Assembly (NCBI RefSeq): GCF_000215105.1
Contig: NC_015588.1
Span: forward strand, 2,852,001-2,916,000
Length of the DNA stretch: 64,000 nt
Source of the DNA: Isoptericola variabilis 225
Lineage (GTDB): Bacteria > Actinomycetota > Actinomycetes > Actinomycetales > Cellulomonadaceae
Direction of reading: 5' to 3'
This document shows positions 19,187 to 28,824 of this stretch, piece after piece (the stretch's first letter is position 1; each line of letters begins with the position of its first letter). The notes beneath the pieces were generated by a model that was not told where the DNA came from, made no database searches, and saw only the letters and a list, made by a program, of their open reading frames with translations. A program made the translations under genes and the position numbers.

Positions 19187-20347
19187 TCAGCCTCGCAGCG
19201 AGGCCAGGTGCTGGTAGGACGTCGCGGCGTTCTCCAGCGACATGGAGGGCGACGCCGTCGGCACGGTCGCGGCGTTGTCCTGCTCGTACATGGCGTTGTG
19301 GTACCCCTTGGCGCCGATGCGCTGGAAGAAGGTCTTGTAGTCGATGTCGCCCTGGCCGAGCGGCACGATCGAGTACCCGGCGGCCAGGTCGGGGCGGGCG
19401 GCGCCGTCCTTCGCGTGGAACAGCGGGAAGCGGATGGTCTGCTCGGCGACGAGCCCGGCGGGGTCGAAGACGTCCTGGACCACGGTGCCGTCCGGCGCGG
19501 TGAAGCTCTGGAACCGGTGCTGGGCCACGTGCGCCCAGTAGACGTCCATCTCGAGGTACACGTAGTTCGGGTCGGTGTTCTGCAGGAACCACTCCAGGCG
19601 TCGCACGCCGGTGGAGCGCGTGGGCCGTCCCGCCTCGTCGAGCGGGCCGCTGTCGAGCAGGAAGCTGTAGGCCGCGTCGTGGTTGTGCGTGTAGAGCTTC
19701 AGCCCGTGGGTCGCGGCGCGCTCGCCGAGGATGTTCCAGCGCTCGGCGGCGGCCTGCCAGTCGGCGAGGTACGCGCTGTTGGTCGGGTCGCTGCCGGTGC
19801 CGATGTGGCCGAAGCCCAGGATGTTGGCGATCTCGCACGCGGCGTCGAACTGCGCGAGGGTCGTGGGGTTGATCGTGCCGGGGATGCTTCCGTGGTTGCC
19901 CTCGGCCTCGAGCCCGTTGTCGTCGAGCCACGTGCGCAGCAGGTGGGCGCCGGCGACGTTGTTGACGTTGCCACCCTCCGCGTTGACGTGCTGGTTGTAG
20001 CCGGCGAACTCGATCTGCTTGTACCCCTGGCGGGCGAGCTCCTCGAGCACCGCCTTGAAGCCGGACGGCAGCGACGGGTCCGTGGTGAGCGGGTTGCGGC
20101 TGATCGCGTCGCGCACGGTGTACAGGATGATGCCGCGCTTGCCGGGGGGCACGAGCACGCCGTTCGCAGCGGTCCCCGACGTGGCGGCGGCGGAGCCGGT
20201 GCTGGCGCGGGCGTGGGAGTGGCCGATGCCGAGCAGGGACGCGGCGGCCATTCCGGTCGTGGCGGCGAGGAGCTGCCGCCGGCTGAGGCCGAGCTTGCGC
20301 CCGAGGACGCGTGCGTCCTCCTCGGCCTGGTACGTGAGGTCTTCCAT
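19187..20347 (-). CDS. Tat-exported sugar phosphate isomerase/epimerase-like TIM-barrel protein
   Basis: A 386-residue protein. The N-terminus carries a twin-arginine signal, GLSRRQLLAATTGMAAASLLG, with likely cleavage after HARA near residue 48. The mature part is an AP-endonuclease-2 type TIM barrel: ILYTVRDAI, GYKQIEFAGYN, LYTHNHDAAY, EMDVYWAHVA and FHAKDG supply the candidate metal ligands (Glu, His, Asp, His). Related proteins include xylose isomerase-like and 3-keto-sugar enzymes. Export by Tat implies a cofactor- or metal-loaded enzyme acting outside the membrane. The start is ATG 20347 with GGGAG ahead. The substrate is unknown. Confidence 0.88.
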   Translation of the reverse strand: MEDLTYQAEEDARVLGRKLGLSRRQLLAATTGMAAASLLGIGHSHARASTGSAAATSGTAANGVLVPPGKRGIILYTVRDAISRNPLTTDPSLPSGFKAVLEELARQGYKQIEFAGYNQHVNAEGGNVNNVAGAHLLRTWLDDNGLEAEGNHGSIPGTINPTTLAQFDAACEIANILGFGHIGTGSDPTNSAYLADWQAAAERWNILGERAATHGLKLYTHNHDAAYSFLLDSGPLDEAGRPTRSTGVRRLEWFLQNTDPNYVYLEMDVYWAHVAQHRFQSFTAPDGTVVQDVFDPAGLVAEQTIRFPLFHAKDGAARPDLAAGYSIVPLGQGDIDYKTFFQRIGAKGYHNAMYEQDNAATVPTASPSMSLENAATSYQHLASLRG

Positions 20348-20648
20348 GATGCTCCCTTGCACTCTGGTTCTCAGGTGGTTCGCGTGACGGCACACGAGCA
20401 CGTCTCGCGTCGTTCCCTGTCGGCGTACCGGGTCGAGCAGCGGTGGCACGTCGACGTGCCGAACTGTTCAGCGTCGAACTTCCTCGGACGTTAGGGGGTC
20501 CGCCGGACGGTCGTCAAGCAAAAGATGACGACCAACATCGAACTTCTATCTGCCGCCCGTCAAAAGTGGCGAGATGTCCGCGATGCACGGATCGGTGAGG
20601 CGGGCGAGCGTCGGTCCGGTCCGGTCGGTCGCGCGCGCGACGCGCGTG
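20348..20648. other. Intergenic region upstream of the Tat-exported isomerase-like gene
   Basis: About 300 bp without a recognisable gene. It contains the promoter at 20488-20517, a noticeably AT-richer stretch around 20515-20570, and the 3' flank of the TetR gene. No terminator hairpin was convincing. Confidence 0.6.
20488..20517 (-). promoter_or_regulatory. Sigma-A-type promoter of the Tat-exported isomerase-like gene
   Basis: TTGACG (20517-20512) and TAACGT (20493-20488) on the minus strand are 18 bp apart. The leader to the ATG is about 130 nt. The nonamer TCGAACTTC occurs on both sides of the promoter (near 20473 and 20537) and might be an operator, though this is speculative. Confidence 0.55.
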
Positions 20649-21467
20649 CTACTCGGGCACGACGTCGGCCGCGCCCGGCGATCCGACGGCCAGCTCCTGC
20701 GGCGCGGCGTCGGGCTCCGCCGGAGTGTCGGGCACCGTCGGCGTGACGGTGCCGACCGCCTCGGCCGGCGGCTCGGGGGGCGCGGTGTCGTCGGGCGTCA
20801 CCGTCGCGACGATCACGGTGTCGGGCACGACGGTCGTCGCGACGTCGGTGGCGTCGACGGGCACCTCCTCGACGCCGGGCGACGCGTAGGAGGCGATGAC
20901 GTCCGCCAGCTCGTGGAACGCCTCCAGAGTCGCGTCGTCGTCACGCTCGACGAGCCACCGCAGCTCGAGCCCGTCGATGAACGCGACGACGAGCCGCGCG
21001 AGCAGCGCGACGTCGATCCGGTACCTGACGTCGGCGCGGTCGGCGAGCTCGGTCAGCACGCCGACGGCCATGTCGGACACCTGGTCGATGTGGGCCTGCG
21101 CGACGTCGGTCATCGCGCTCGAGCGGGCGCCCGCCGTCGCGAGCTCGAACGACAGCAGGCGGCGGTCCTCCATGCTGCGCAGGCCCTCCATGAGGCCGTC
21201 CACCGCGGCGTGCAGCACGTCGCGGAAGTCGCCGGACGACGGCGACGCGCCCCGGACCGGGTCGACCGCGACGCCGACGAGCGCGCGCCCCATCTCGCGC
21301 AGCAGCTCGTCCTTGTCGTCGAAGCAGTAGTGCACCGTGCCGAGCGAGACGCCGGCCTCGCGCGCGACGGCCCGGATCGTCACGGACTCGATCCCCGAGC
21401 GCGCGGCGATCCGGAGCGCCACGTCCGCGAGGTGGGCCCGGCGCTGCGCGAGCGGGAGGCGCTTCAT
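20649..21467 (-). CDS. TetR-family regulator with long acidic/Pro-rich tail
   Basis: A 272-residue TetR-type repressor. The helix-turn-helix is [20 protein letters not shown] (about 30-49), followed by the ligand/dimer domain to about residue 195. An unusual tail of about 75 residues, rich in Val, Thr, Pro and Asp/Glu, then runs to the end (starts [12 protein letters not shown]). Classical TetR proteins end near residue 190-210. The ATG overlaps the ispF stop by 4 nt, so it is co-translated with ispD-ispF, although nothing in the sequence links its regulon to isoprenoids. Confidence 0.9.
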   Translation of the reverse strand: MKRLPLAQRRAHLADVALRIAARSGIESVTIRAVAREAGVSLGTVHYCFDDKDELLREMGRALVGVAVDPVRGASPSSGDFRDVLHAAVDGLMEGLRSMEDRRLLSFELATAGARSSAMTDVAQAHIDQVSDMAVGVLTELADRADVRYRIDVALLARLVVAFIDGLELRWLVERDDDATLEAFHELADVIASYASPGVEEVPVDATDVATTVVPDTVIVATVTPDDTAPPEPPAEAVGTVTPTVPDTPAEPDAAPQELAVGSPGAADVVPE

Positions 21468-21958
21468 GACCCTCGAGCGACGACGAGCGCGGTCGCGATC
21501 GCCGCCACTCCCTCCCCGCGTCCGGTCAGACCGAGCCCGTCGGTCGTGGTCGCCGACAGCGTCACGGGCGCGCCGGCCGCCTCGGAGAGCGCCGCCTCGC
21601 CCTCGGCGCGGCGCGTCCCGACGCGCGGACGGTTGCCGACGACCTGGATCGCGACGTTGCCGATCTCGAAGCCCGCGTCGCGCACGCGCCGGGCCGCCTC
21701 GGCGAGCAGCGTGACGCCGGAGGCGCCCGCCCACTCGGGCTGCGCGGTCCCGAAGTGCGAGCCGAGGTCGCCGATGCCCGCGGCCGAGAAGAGCGCGTCG
21801 GCCGCGGCGTGCGCGGCGACGTCCGCGTCGGAGTGCCCGGCGAGGCCGCGCTCCCCCGGCCACAGCAGGCCTGCGAGCCACAGCTCGCGCGGGTCGTCCT
21901 CGGGCGCGAAGGCGTGCACGTCGACCCCCACGCCGGTGCGCGGGAGCCCCGCGGTCAC
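21464..21958 (-). CDS. ispF: 2-C-methyl-D-erythritol 2,4-cyclodiphosphate synthase
   Basis: A 164-residue trimeric enzyme of the non-mevalonate (MEP) pathway that cyclises CDP-ME2P with loss of CMP. The metal ligands are visible: GVDVHAF (Asp13, His15) and [16 protein letters not shown] (His42). The C-terminal [19 protein letters not shown] is the family end motif. The GTG start overlaps the ispD stop (GTGA) and the stop overlaps the TetR ATG, so ispD-ispF-tetR is one tightly packed transcription unit. Confidence 0.96.
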   Translation of the reverse strand: MTAGLPRTGVGVDVHAFAPEDDPRELWLAGLLWPGERGLAGHSDADVAAHAAADALFSAAGIGDLGSHFGTAQPEWAGASGVTLLAEAARRVRDAGFEIGNVAIQVVGNRPRVGTRRAEGEAALSEAAGAPVTLSATTTDGLGLTGRGEGVAAIATALVVARGS

Positions 21959-22710
21959 GCCCGCTCCTCGAGCAGGAGGTGCGCGACCGCGAGGTCGCGC
22001 TCGGTCGTGATCTTGAGGGCCGACTCCTCGCCCGCGACCACGTGGACGGTCTCGCCGAGCGCCTCGACGAGCCCGGCGTCGTCGGTCGCGGCGAGGTGCT
22101 CCGCGCCGGCGCGGGCGGCACCCGCCGCGTGGGCGCGCTCGAGCAGCGCGCGGTCGAAGCCCTGGGGTGTCTGCACGGCGCGCAGCAGGGCGCGGTCGGG
22201 GGTCTCGACGACGCGCTCGACAGCAGGCCCTGCAGCCGCCGGGCCGGAGGTCGGCGGCGCGCTCACGGGGGCGGGCGACACGCGCTTGATCGTATCCGTG
22301 ACCGGTTGACCCGGCACGACGGCGGGGTGCCCGGCGCGCACGGCTGCGACGACGCGGCGGACGAGCTCCGGGGAGGCCAGCGGACGGGCCGCGTCGTGCA
22401 CGAGGACGACGTCGTCGTCGCCCCCGGCGAGAGCGAGGCCGGCGGCCACGGAGGCCTGGCGGGTCGGGCCGCCGTCGACCACGCGCACGGGCCGCACGAC
22501 GTGCGCGTCCGCGGTGACGACGTCGGACATCGCGGCCGTGAGCCCGGGCGGCGCGGTGACGACGATCCGGTCGACGACGCCCGACGCCGCGAGGCGCCGG
22601 GCGGCGTGGAGCACGAGCGGGAAGCCGCCGAGCTCGACCAGCGCCTTGGGCAGGTCGCGCCCGAGCCGGGTGCCGGACCCGGCGGCCGTGAGGATCGCGA
22701 GGACCGTCAC
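21955..22710 (-). CDS. ispD: 2-C-methyl-D-erythritol 4-phosphate cytidylyltransferase
   Basis: A 251-residue nucleotidyltransferase that makes CDP-ME from MEP and CTP in isoprenoid precursor synthesis. The CTP-binding signature [18 protein letters not shown] is at residues 7-24. Also present are [16 protein letters not shown] and [15 protein letters not shown], with the conserved [11 protein letters not shown]. It lies 28 bp after carD on the same strand, an arrangement conserved in many actinobacteria (carD-ispD-ispF). A Gly/Ala/Pro insert near residues 145-160 makes it slightly longer than usual. Confidence 0.96.
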   Translation of the reverse strand: MTVLAILTAAGSGTRLGRDLPKALVELGGFPLVLHAARRLAASGVVDRIVVTAPPGLTAAMSDVVTADAHVVRPVRVVDGGPTRQASVAAGLALAGGDDDVVLVHDAARPLASPELVRRVVAAVRAGHPAVVPGQPVTDTIKRVSPAPVSAPPTSGPAAAGPAVERVVETPDRALLRAVQTPQGFDRALLERAHAAGAARAGAEHLAATDDAGLVEALGETVHVVAGEESALKITTERDLAVAHLLLEERA

Positions 22711-22738
22711 CGCCGGCCTCGCACGGGTGCGGCGGTGC

Positions 22739-23221
22739 TCAGGAGGCGAGCACCTCGTCGAGGATGGCCTCGGCCTTGTCCTCCTCCGTGTGCTCGGCGA
22801 GCGCGAGCTCGGAGACGAGGATCTGACGGGCCTTGGCCAGCATCCGCTTCTCGCCGGCGCTCAGGCCGCGGTCGGCGTCACGACGCGACAGGTCGCGCAC
22901 GACCTCCGCGACCTTGATGACGTCGCCCGACGCCAGCTTCTCCAGGTTCGCCTTGTACCGGCGCGACCAGTTCGTCGGCTCCTCGGTGTACGGAGCGCGG
23001 AGCACCTCGAAGACCTTGTCGAGCCCCTGCTGGTCGACCACGTCGCGCACGCCCACGAGGTCCACGTTCTCCGCCGGGACCTCGATCGTCAGGTCGCCCT
23101 GGGCGACCTTGAGCTTGAGGTACATCTTCTCTTCGCCACGGATCTTGCGCGTCTTGATCTCCTCGATCAGCGCGGCGCCGTGGTGCGGGTAGACAACAGT
23201 CTCGCCTACTGTGAACGTCAT
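22739..23221 (-). CDS. carD: CarD-family RNA polymerase-binding transcription factor
   Basis: A 160-residue CarD. The N-terminal Tudor-like RNAP-interaction domain begins [19 protein letters not shown] and runs to about residue 60. The C-terminal helical domain contacts the upstream edge of the transcription bubble: [17 protein letters not shown] contains the conserved Trp that wedges into the -10 region. CarD stabilises open complexes at most promoters in mycobacteria and relatives. The start is ATG 23221 with GGGGA upstream; longer frames lack family similarity. It heads the carD-ispD-ispF-tetR unit. Confidence 0.96.
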   Translation of the reverse strand: MTFTVGETVVYPHHGAALIEEIKTRKIRGEEKMYLKLKVAQGDLTIEVPAENVDLVGVRDVVDQQGLDKVFEVLRAPYTEEPTNWSRRYKANLEKLASGDVIKVAEVVRDLSRRDADRGLSAGEKRMLAKARQILVSELALAEHTEEDKAEAILDEVLAS

Positions 23222-23471
23222 CTGCAGATGTCCCCTTTCCCAGTGGCCGAGTCTACCATGCGGGACCGTCACGGCCCTCGGGCCGTTCGCCGTCGTGCCT
23301 GCATCGCCGCAGGTCAGAGGCCCTATCCGGGGTGCGTGTGCACGGCAAGCGTCCGGCCCGACTAGGATGAGCCGGGGTGCCTCGCGCCCCTCCCCCGACT
23401 CACCGCGCGACCGTGTCCTCCGACCGTCCACGGCTCACGGTCCGCGCCCGCTCCAGCACGAAGGAGAGCAC

Positions 23472-23939
23472 GTGTCCCGCTCCGCACGTTCCGCACGTCC
23501 GGGGGTCGTCGCCGCCAGCGTCGCGGCCGGCGCCCTGCTGCTGACGGCCTGCGCCCCGATCATCACGACGGAGCCGTACTCGCCGTCGGACGGGACCCGG
23601 GTGGACCTGGACGCACGGCACCGGGGCCTCAACCTCATGGTCGTGTCGGAGGGCGAGGGCGAGCCGGGCAACGTCTTCGGCGCGCTGACCAACAGCTCGT
23701 CCGAGCCCGTGACGTTCCGTCTCGAGGTCGACGGCGCCGCGCCGCTCACCGTGCCGGTCGAGCCGCGCCAGACGGTCACGCTGGGCACCGAGGACGGCAT
23801 CGTGGCGACGCTGGACGCCGTCGACACGATCCCGGGCGGCTACCTGCAGGCCACGCTCAGCGCCGGCGACGTGAGCGAGGACTTCGCGCTGCCGGTCCTC
23901 GACGGCACGCTGCCGGAGTACGCCGACCACCTGCCCTGA
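23472..23939 (+). CDS. Lipoprotein of unknown function
   Basis: A 155-residue secreted lipoprotein. The signal peptide ends in the lipobox LLTAC with Cys27. The mature part (about residues 55-150) looks like a small beta-sandwich: NVFGALTNSSSEPVTFRLEV, then VPVEPRQTVTLG and GGYLQATLSAG. This resembles the DNA/extracellular matrix-type lipoproteins of actinobacteria, without an assignable function. GTG 23472 has AAGGAGAG upstream. It is divergent from carD and convergent with the septum-formation-like lipoprotein, from which it is separated by a strong terminator. Confidence 0.85.
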   Translation: MSRSARSARPGVVAASVAAGALLLTACAPIITTEPYSPSDGTRVDLDARHRGLNLMVVSEGEGEPGNVFGALTNSSSEPVTFRLEVDGAAPLTVPVEPRQTVTLGTEDGIVATLDAVDTIPGGYLQATLSAGDVSEDFALPVLDGTLPEYADHLP

Positions 23940-23953
23940 GCCTCCGCGCACGG

Positions 23954-24003
23954 CGACGCAGGACGCCCCGGCACGGGTCATCGTGCCGGGGCGTCCTGCG
24001 TCG
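23954..24003. terminator. Bidirectional terminator between two lipoprotein genes
   Basis: A 21-bp perfect stem (23954-23974 with 23983-24003; core CAGGACGCCCCGGCAC) closes on the 8-nt loop GGGTCATC. It lies between convergent stops. Confidence 0.88.
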
Positions 24004-24011
24004 TGGCGGGC

Positions 24012-24542
24012 TCAGAGGCCGGAGCCCTCGAGGGTCCCGGTGACGGGTTCGAGCGACTCGACGACGCACTGGACGAGCCGGTCACCCTCGGCCCAGCTCT
24101 CCTCGGTGGGCCAGAACTGCCAGAAGTCGAGCGCCGAGTCCTCGTAGGCGAGGCCGACGAACAGCTCGAACCGCTCGAGGCAGAAGGCGTCGGCCTCCTC
24201 CGCGATGGCCTCGTCGCCCGGGAACCCGTCCGGGTGGTCGGCGTCGGACAGCGTCGTCTCCGCGTCGACCTCGCCCGTGTGCGGCTCGGAGCACGGCACC
24301 ACGGGCAGCGACATGAACTCCTCCGCGTCGGGGTCCATCGCGGCCGTGTCGAGGCAGTCGCCGAGCGTGACCGAGAAGATGTCGGCGTCGGCCGCGGTGG
24401 TCACCTCGCCGTTCTCGTCGCGCTCCGGGTCGCCGGGGCCGAGCAGGCCGTCGACGGCGCCGCAGCCGGCGAGGGCGAGGGCGATCGGCGCCGCGACCAG
24501 CGCGGCGAGGGCGCGCAGGGCGCGGGGGCGGGAGGTGCTCAC
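24012..24542 (-). CDS. Lipoprotein with septum-formation (Septum_form) domain
   Basis: A 176-residue lipoprotein with lipobox LALAGC (Cys27). The mature region matches the actinobacterial Septum_form domain: DIFSVTLGDCLDTAA, VPCSEPHTGEV (the Cys/His pair typical of the family) and a later Cys in DAFCLERFELFVGLAYEDS, with FWPTEESWAEGDRLVQCVV near the end. The four Cys probably form two disulfides outside the membrane. GTG 24542 has GAAGGA upstream. The name comes from the family; a role in septation is not shown here. Confidence 0.85.
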   Translation of the reverse strand: MSTSRPRALRALAALVAAPIALALAGCGAVDGLLGPGDPERDENGEVTTAADADIFSVTLGDCLDTAAMDPDAEEFMSLPVVPCSEPHTGEVDAETTLSDADHPDGFPGDEAIAEEADAFCLERFELFVGLAYEDSALDFWQFWPTEESWAEGDRLVQCVVESLEPVTGTLEGSGL

Positions 24543-24662
24543 GGGGGTTCCTTCTCTGGCGGGTGCGGCCCGGCCGCAGCGGCGTCGTCCGTGCCGCACG
24601 CCGAAGGCACCCCCCGCGCGCGGCCGTCCCGGACGCCCGGCGCGCTTTTCACCCGCGGGGTC

Positions 24663-25442
<780 letters not shown>

Positions 25443-25487
25443 CGGTCCGTCCTGTCGTCCTTCGTGTGGTTCTCGGGCGCCGCGTGC

Positions 25488-26444
25488 TCAGCGCAGCTTG
25501 GGGGCGAAGAGCTTGGTGATGAGCCGCCCGAGCAGGTTCAGCAGCATCACGATCAGGATGAGCGTCAGCGCGGCGGACCACGCGCGCAGGTAGTTGATGT
25601 CGGCGATGCAGGCGGCGTCGTCCGGCTGGCACGGGACGAGACCCTGCTGGAACTGACGATAGATGAACACGGGCAGCGTCATCATGCGGCCGTCGAACGG
25701 GTTGAAGTTGATCGAGTCGGTGACGCCGACCGTGACCAGCAGCGGGGCCGTCTCGCCGATGACGCGCGCGATCGCGAGGAGCACGCCCGTCGTCAGGCCC
25801 GCGAACGAGGTGCGCAGCACCACCTTGACGATCGTGAGCCACTTGGGCACGCCGAGCGCGTACGAGGCCTCGCGCAGCTCGTTGGGGACGAGCTTGAGCA
25901 TCTCCTCGCTCGAGCGCACCACGACCGGGATCATGAGGACCGACAGGGCGACCGCGCCGATGATGCCCATGCGAACGCCCGGACCCATGAGCAGGCCGAA
26001 GAGCGAGATCGCGAAGAGGCCGGCGACGATCGACGGGATGCCCGTCATGACGTCGACGAAGAACGTCACCGCGCGGGCGAGCGGGCCGCGCCCGTACTCG
26101 ACGAGGTAGATCGCCGCGAGGATCCCGATCGGCACCGAGATCAGCGTCGCGCACAGCGTGATGACGAGCGTGCCCACGATCGCGTGGTACGCGCCGCCGG
26201 CGTCCATGCCGCCGAACACGCCGCGCATCGAGTACCGGAGGAAGTCGAGGCCGAAGCGGTCGATGCCGTTCGACACGACGGTCCAGACCAGCGACACGAG
26301 CGGGGTGATGGCCGCGAGGAACGCGAGGTAGACGAGCACCGTCATGATGCGGTCGGTGCGCCGCCGCCCGGCGTCGGCCGCCGTGAGCATCGCGCGCACC
26401 CGGTCCGTGCCGGTGACCTGGGCGTCCGTGGTGGTGGCGCTCAT
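25488..26444 (-). CDS. pstA: Phosphate ABC transporter permease PstA
   Basis: A 318-residue six-helix permease. The first helix is near residues 35-58 (MTVLVYLAFLAAITPLVSLV), and the inner-membrane-component fold runs from YHAIVGTLVITLCATLISVP. The EAA loop that docks PstB is SEEMLKLVPNELREASYALG. GETAPLLVTVG and the C-terminal helix ALTLILIVMLLNLLG complete it. The ATG (26444) shares one base with the pstC stop (TGATG), so the two permease subunits are translationally coupled. Confidence 0.96.
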   Translation of the reverse strand: MSATTTDAQVTGTDRVRAMLTAADAGRRRTDRIMTVLVYLAFLAAITPLVSLVWTVVSNGIDRFGLDFLRYSMRGVFGGMDAGGAYHAIVGTLVITLCATLISVPIGILAAIYLVEYGRGPLARAVTFFVDVMTGIPSIVAGLFAISLFGLLMGPGVRMGIIGAVALSVLMIPVVVRSSEEMLKLVPNELREASYALGVPKWLTIVKVVLRTSFAGLTTGVLLAIARVIGETAPLLVTVGVTDSINFNPFDGRMMTLPVFIYRQFQQGLVPCQPDDAACIADINYLRAWSAALTLILIVMLLNLLGRLITKLFAPKLR

Positions 26445-27433
26445 CAGTTGGCTCCCGAGAATTCCTTGCGGCGCGCGACGATCGCGCGGGCGGTCATGTT
26501 CACGGCCAGGGTGATGACGAAGAGCACCAGCCCGGTGGCGATGAGCAGGTTGACGGCCAGGCCGCTCGCCTCGGGGAAGTCGGCCGCGATCGAGGCGGCG
26601 ATCGTCTGGTGCTTGCCCGCCTCGAGCGTGTGCAGCGAGTAGGTGAGGCCGGGCGAGAGGATCATGAGCACGGCCATCGTCTCGCCCAGCGCGCGGCCGA
26701 GGCCCAGCATCGCGGCCGAGATGACGCCCGAGCGGCCGAACGGCAGGACCGCCGTGCGGACCATCTCCCATCGCGTGGCGCCGAGCGCGAGCGCCGCCTC
26801 CTCGTGCAGCTTGGGCGTCTGGAGGAAGACCTCGCGCGAGACCGCGGTGATGATCGGCAGGATCATCACCGCGAGCACGACGGCGACGGTCGACATGCTG
26901 CGGCCCGTCGAGGAGACCTGGCCCGACCAGATCGGGACCCAGCCGAACCAGCGGTTCAGGACGTCCCACAGGGGCGTGATCGTCGGCGCGAGCACGAGGT
27001 AGCCCCACAGGCCGTAGACCACGGACGGGACGGCGGCGAGGAGGTCGACGACGTAGCCGACGAGCGCCGAGATCCGGCGCGGGGCGTAGTGCGAGATGAA
27101 CAGTGCGATGCCGACGGCGACGAAGGTCGCGGCCACGAGCGCCAGGATCGCGGCGAGCAGCGTGCCGAAGACGAGCGGCCCGACGTACCCGAGGAACGAC
27201 GTGCCGGCCTGGACGCGCGTCGCCGCGGTGGACAGCTCCTCCTCGCTGGCCGTCAGCGCCGGCAGTGCCTGGACGAGCAGGAACACGGCGACGGCCGCCA
27301 GCAGCGCGAGGATGAGGATCCCCGCGCCCGTGGCGACCCAGCGGAACACCCGGCTCAGTCCGCGTTCGGTGTCTCCGCTCCGCCGTCGTGACCGTGCGCG
27401 CGCCGGCGCCGGGCTGATGTCGGTGGTGGTCAC
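26444..27433 (-). CDS. pstC: Phosphate ABC transporter permease PstC
   Basis: A 329-residue permease partner of PstA. It has an Arg-rich cytoplasmic N-terminus, helix 1 at about 37-60 (GILILALLAAVAVFLLVQAL), the typical PstC run FVAVGIALFISHYAPRR, VYGLWGYLVLAP, the EAA loop and LGRALGETMAVLMI. GTG 27433 is chosen because GAGGAG ends 5 nt upstream; the GTG at 27439 overlaps that site. The gene is separated from pstS by a very strong hairpin, so pstCAB expression depends on read-through or on an internal promoter. Confidence 0.95.
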   Translation of the reverse strand: MTTTDISPAPARARSRRRSGDTERGLSRVFRWVATGAGILILALLAAVAVFLLVQALPALTASEEELSTAATRVQAGTSFLGYVGPLVFGTLLAAILALVAATFVAVGIALFISHYAPRRISALVGYVVDLLAAVPSVVYGLWGYLVLAPTITPLWDVLNRWFGWVPIWSGQVSSTGRSMSTVAVVLAVMILPIITAVSREVFLQTPKLHEEAALALGATRWEMVRTAVLPFGRSGVISAAMLGLGRALGETMAVLMILSPGLTYSLHTLEAGKHQTIAASIAADFPEASGLAVNLLIATGLVLFVITLAVNMTARAIVARRKEFSGAN

Positions 27434-27490
27434 TCGCACTCCTCGCTCGTGCTCTTGCTCGGTCCCGGGTCCGGGACCTGACGACCGGCG

Positions 27491-27537
27491 CCGGTGGCCG
27501 GGCCGGGCGCCTCCTGGCGTCCCGGCCCGGCCACCGG
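27491..27537 (-). terminator. Hairpin between pstS and pstC
   Basis: A 17-bp perfect GC stem (CCGGTGGCCGGGCCGGG with its complement at 27521-27537) can extend inward through CGCC/GGCG. It probably lowers pstCAB relative to the abundant binding protein PstS and protects the pstS 3' end. Confidence 0.85.
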
Positions 27538-27566
27538 CTCTGGCGTCCTAGGTCGTGTCTAGCGGA

Positions 27567-28691
27567 TCAGCCGGCCGAGATCGACTCGATGCCCGGGAGG
27601 ATCGCGTCGCGGATCGCGTCCGACAGCGGGGCCGAGCCCGCGGCCTGCGACGCGGCCTGCTGGCCCTCCTCGCTCACGACGTAGGAGAAGAAGCCCTTGA
27701 CCAGCTCGGCGGTGTTCTCGTCCGCGTAGGTGGCGCAGGCGAGCTGGTAGGAGACGAGGACGATCGGGTAGGTACCCGCGATGTCGCGCTGGAGGTCGAT
27801 CGTGTACACGTACTCGCTCGTGCCCTCGACGCGCGGCGACTGGGCGACGACCTCGGCCGCGGCCTCGGCGCTGTACGGGACGAACTCCTCGCCCACGCCG
27901 ACCGCGACGGTGCCCAGGCCGCCGACCTGCGAGGCGTCGGCGTAGGTGATCGTGCCCTCGCCGGCCTGGGTGGCCGAGATGACGCCGGAGGTGCCCTGCG
28001 CCGACTCCTGGCCCTGGATCGGCCACACGCCGTCGGGCTCGTGCGTCCAGGTGTCGGGCGCCGCGGCGGCGAGGTACTCGGCGAAGTTCTCGGTCGTGCC
28101 CGACTCGTCGGAGCGGTGCACCACGGTGATCGCGGTGTCGGGGAGCTCGACGTCGGGGTTGTCGGCGGCGATCGCCTCGTCGTTCCACGTGGTGATCTCG
28201 CCCGCGAAGATCGACGCGATGGTGTCGGCCGACATGTTGAGGGTCTCGACGCCGGGCAGGTTGAAGGCCACGGCGATCGGGCTGACGTAGCCCGGGAACT
28301 CGATGACGCCGCCCTCGCCGCACTGGGCCTCGGCCGCCGCCATCTCCTCCTCGTCGAGCGCCGCGTCGGAGCCCGCGAAGGTGTAGGTGCCGTCACCGAA
28401 GCCGGTGCGGCCACCGCCCGAGCCCACCGGGTCGTAGTTGACGCTCACGTCGGGGTTCAGGCTCTGGAAGCCGGCGCGCCAGGCGTTCATGGCGGACTCC
28501 TGCGAGGAGGCGCCGCCGCCGTTGAGCTCCCCGGAGAGCTCGGTCGTCGCACCGTCGGTCTCGGTCGTCTCCGCGCCGTCGGTGCTCTCGCCCGCGACCG
28601 TCGGGTCGTCCGAGCCGCACGCAGCGAGCGTGAGCGCGAGCGCGCCGATCGCGACGGCGGATCCAGCACGGGTGAATCGGCTGAGCTTCAC
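27567..28691 (-). CDS. pstS: Phosphate-binding lipoprotein PstS
   Basis: A 374-residue periplasmic-type binding protein tethered by a lipobox (LTLAAC, Cys25). Phosphate-binding loops are recognisable: GGGASSQESAMNAW, GSGGGRTGFGDG, TFAGSDAALDEEE, and VVHRSDESGTTENFAEYL. It delivers phosphate to PstCA. The GTG 28691 start is preferred, with GGATGG 8 nt upstream; the ATG at 28703 has poorer spacing. Upstream lie a TAGCGT -10 (28756-28751) and a PHO box (28788-28805), so it should be induced by RegX3/PhoP on phosphate starvation. Confidence 0.97.
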   Translation of the reverse strand: MKLSRFTRAGSAVAIGALALTLAACGSDDPTVAGESTDGAETTETDGATTELSGELNGGGASSQESAMNAWRAGFQSLNPDVSVNYDPVGSGGGRTGFGDGTYTFAGSDAALDEEEMAAAEAQCGEGGVIEFPGYVSPIAVAFNLPGVETLNMSADTIASIFAGEITTWNDEAIAADNPDVELPDTAITVVHRSDESGTTENFAEYLAAAAPDTWTHEPDGVWPIQGQESAQGTSGVISATQAGEGTITYADASQVGGLGTVAVGVGEEFVPYSAEAAAEVVAQSPRVEGTSEYVYTIDLQRDIAGTYPIVLVSYQLACATYADENTAELVKGFFSYVVSEEGQQAASQAAGSAPLSDAIRDAILPGIESISAG

Positions 28692-28750
28692 GTGTCGTTC
28701 CATCCTGTTCACACGGTGGTGGCACCGGCGGCCGCCGGCGTTCGTCAGGA

Positions 28751-28805
28751 ACGCTAGGCACGCCAGGTGGCCCGAGTCCCAGGATCAGGTGAACGACCGG
28801 TGAAC
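28751..28805 (-). promoter_or_regulatory. pstS promoter with PHO box
   Basis: On the minus strand, GTTCACC occurs twice, 11 bp apart (28805-28799 and 28794-28788). This direct repeat is the classic actinobacterial PhoP/RegX3 box. The -10 hexamer TAGCGT (28756-28751) lies about 31 bp downstream, placing the box over the -35 region as expected for activation. Confidence 0.8.
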
Positions 28806-28824
28806 GGTGGCGGGCGGGAAGTCG

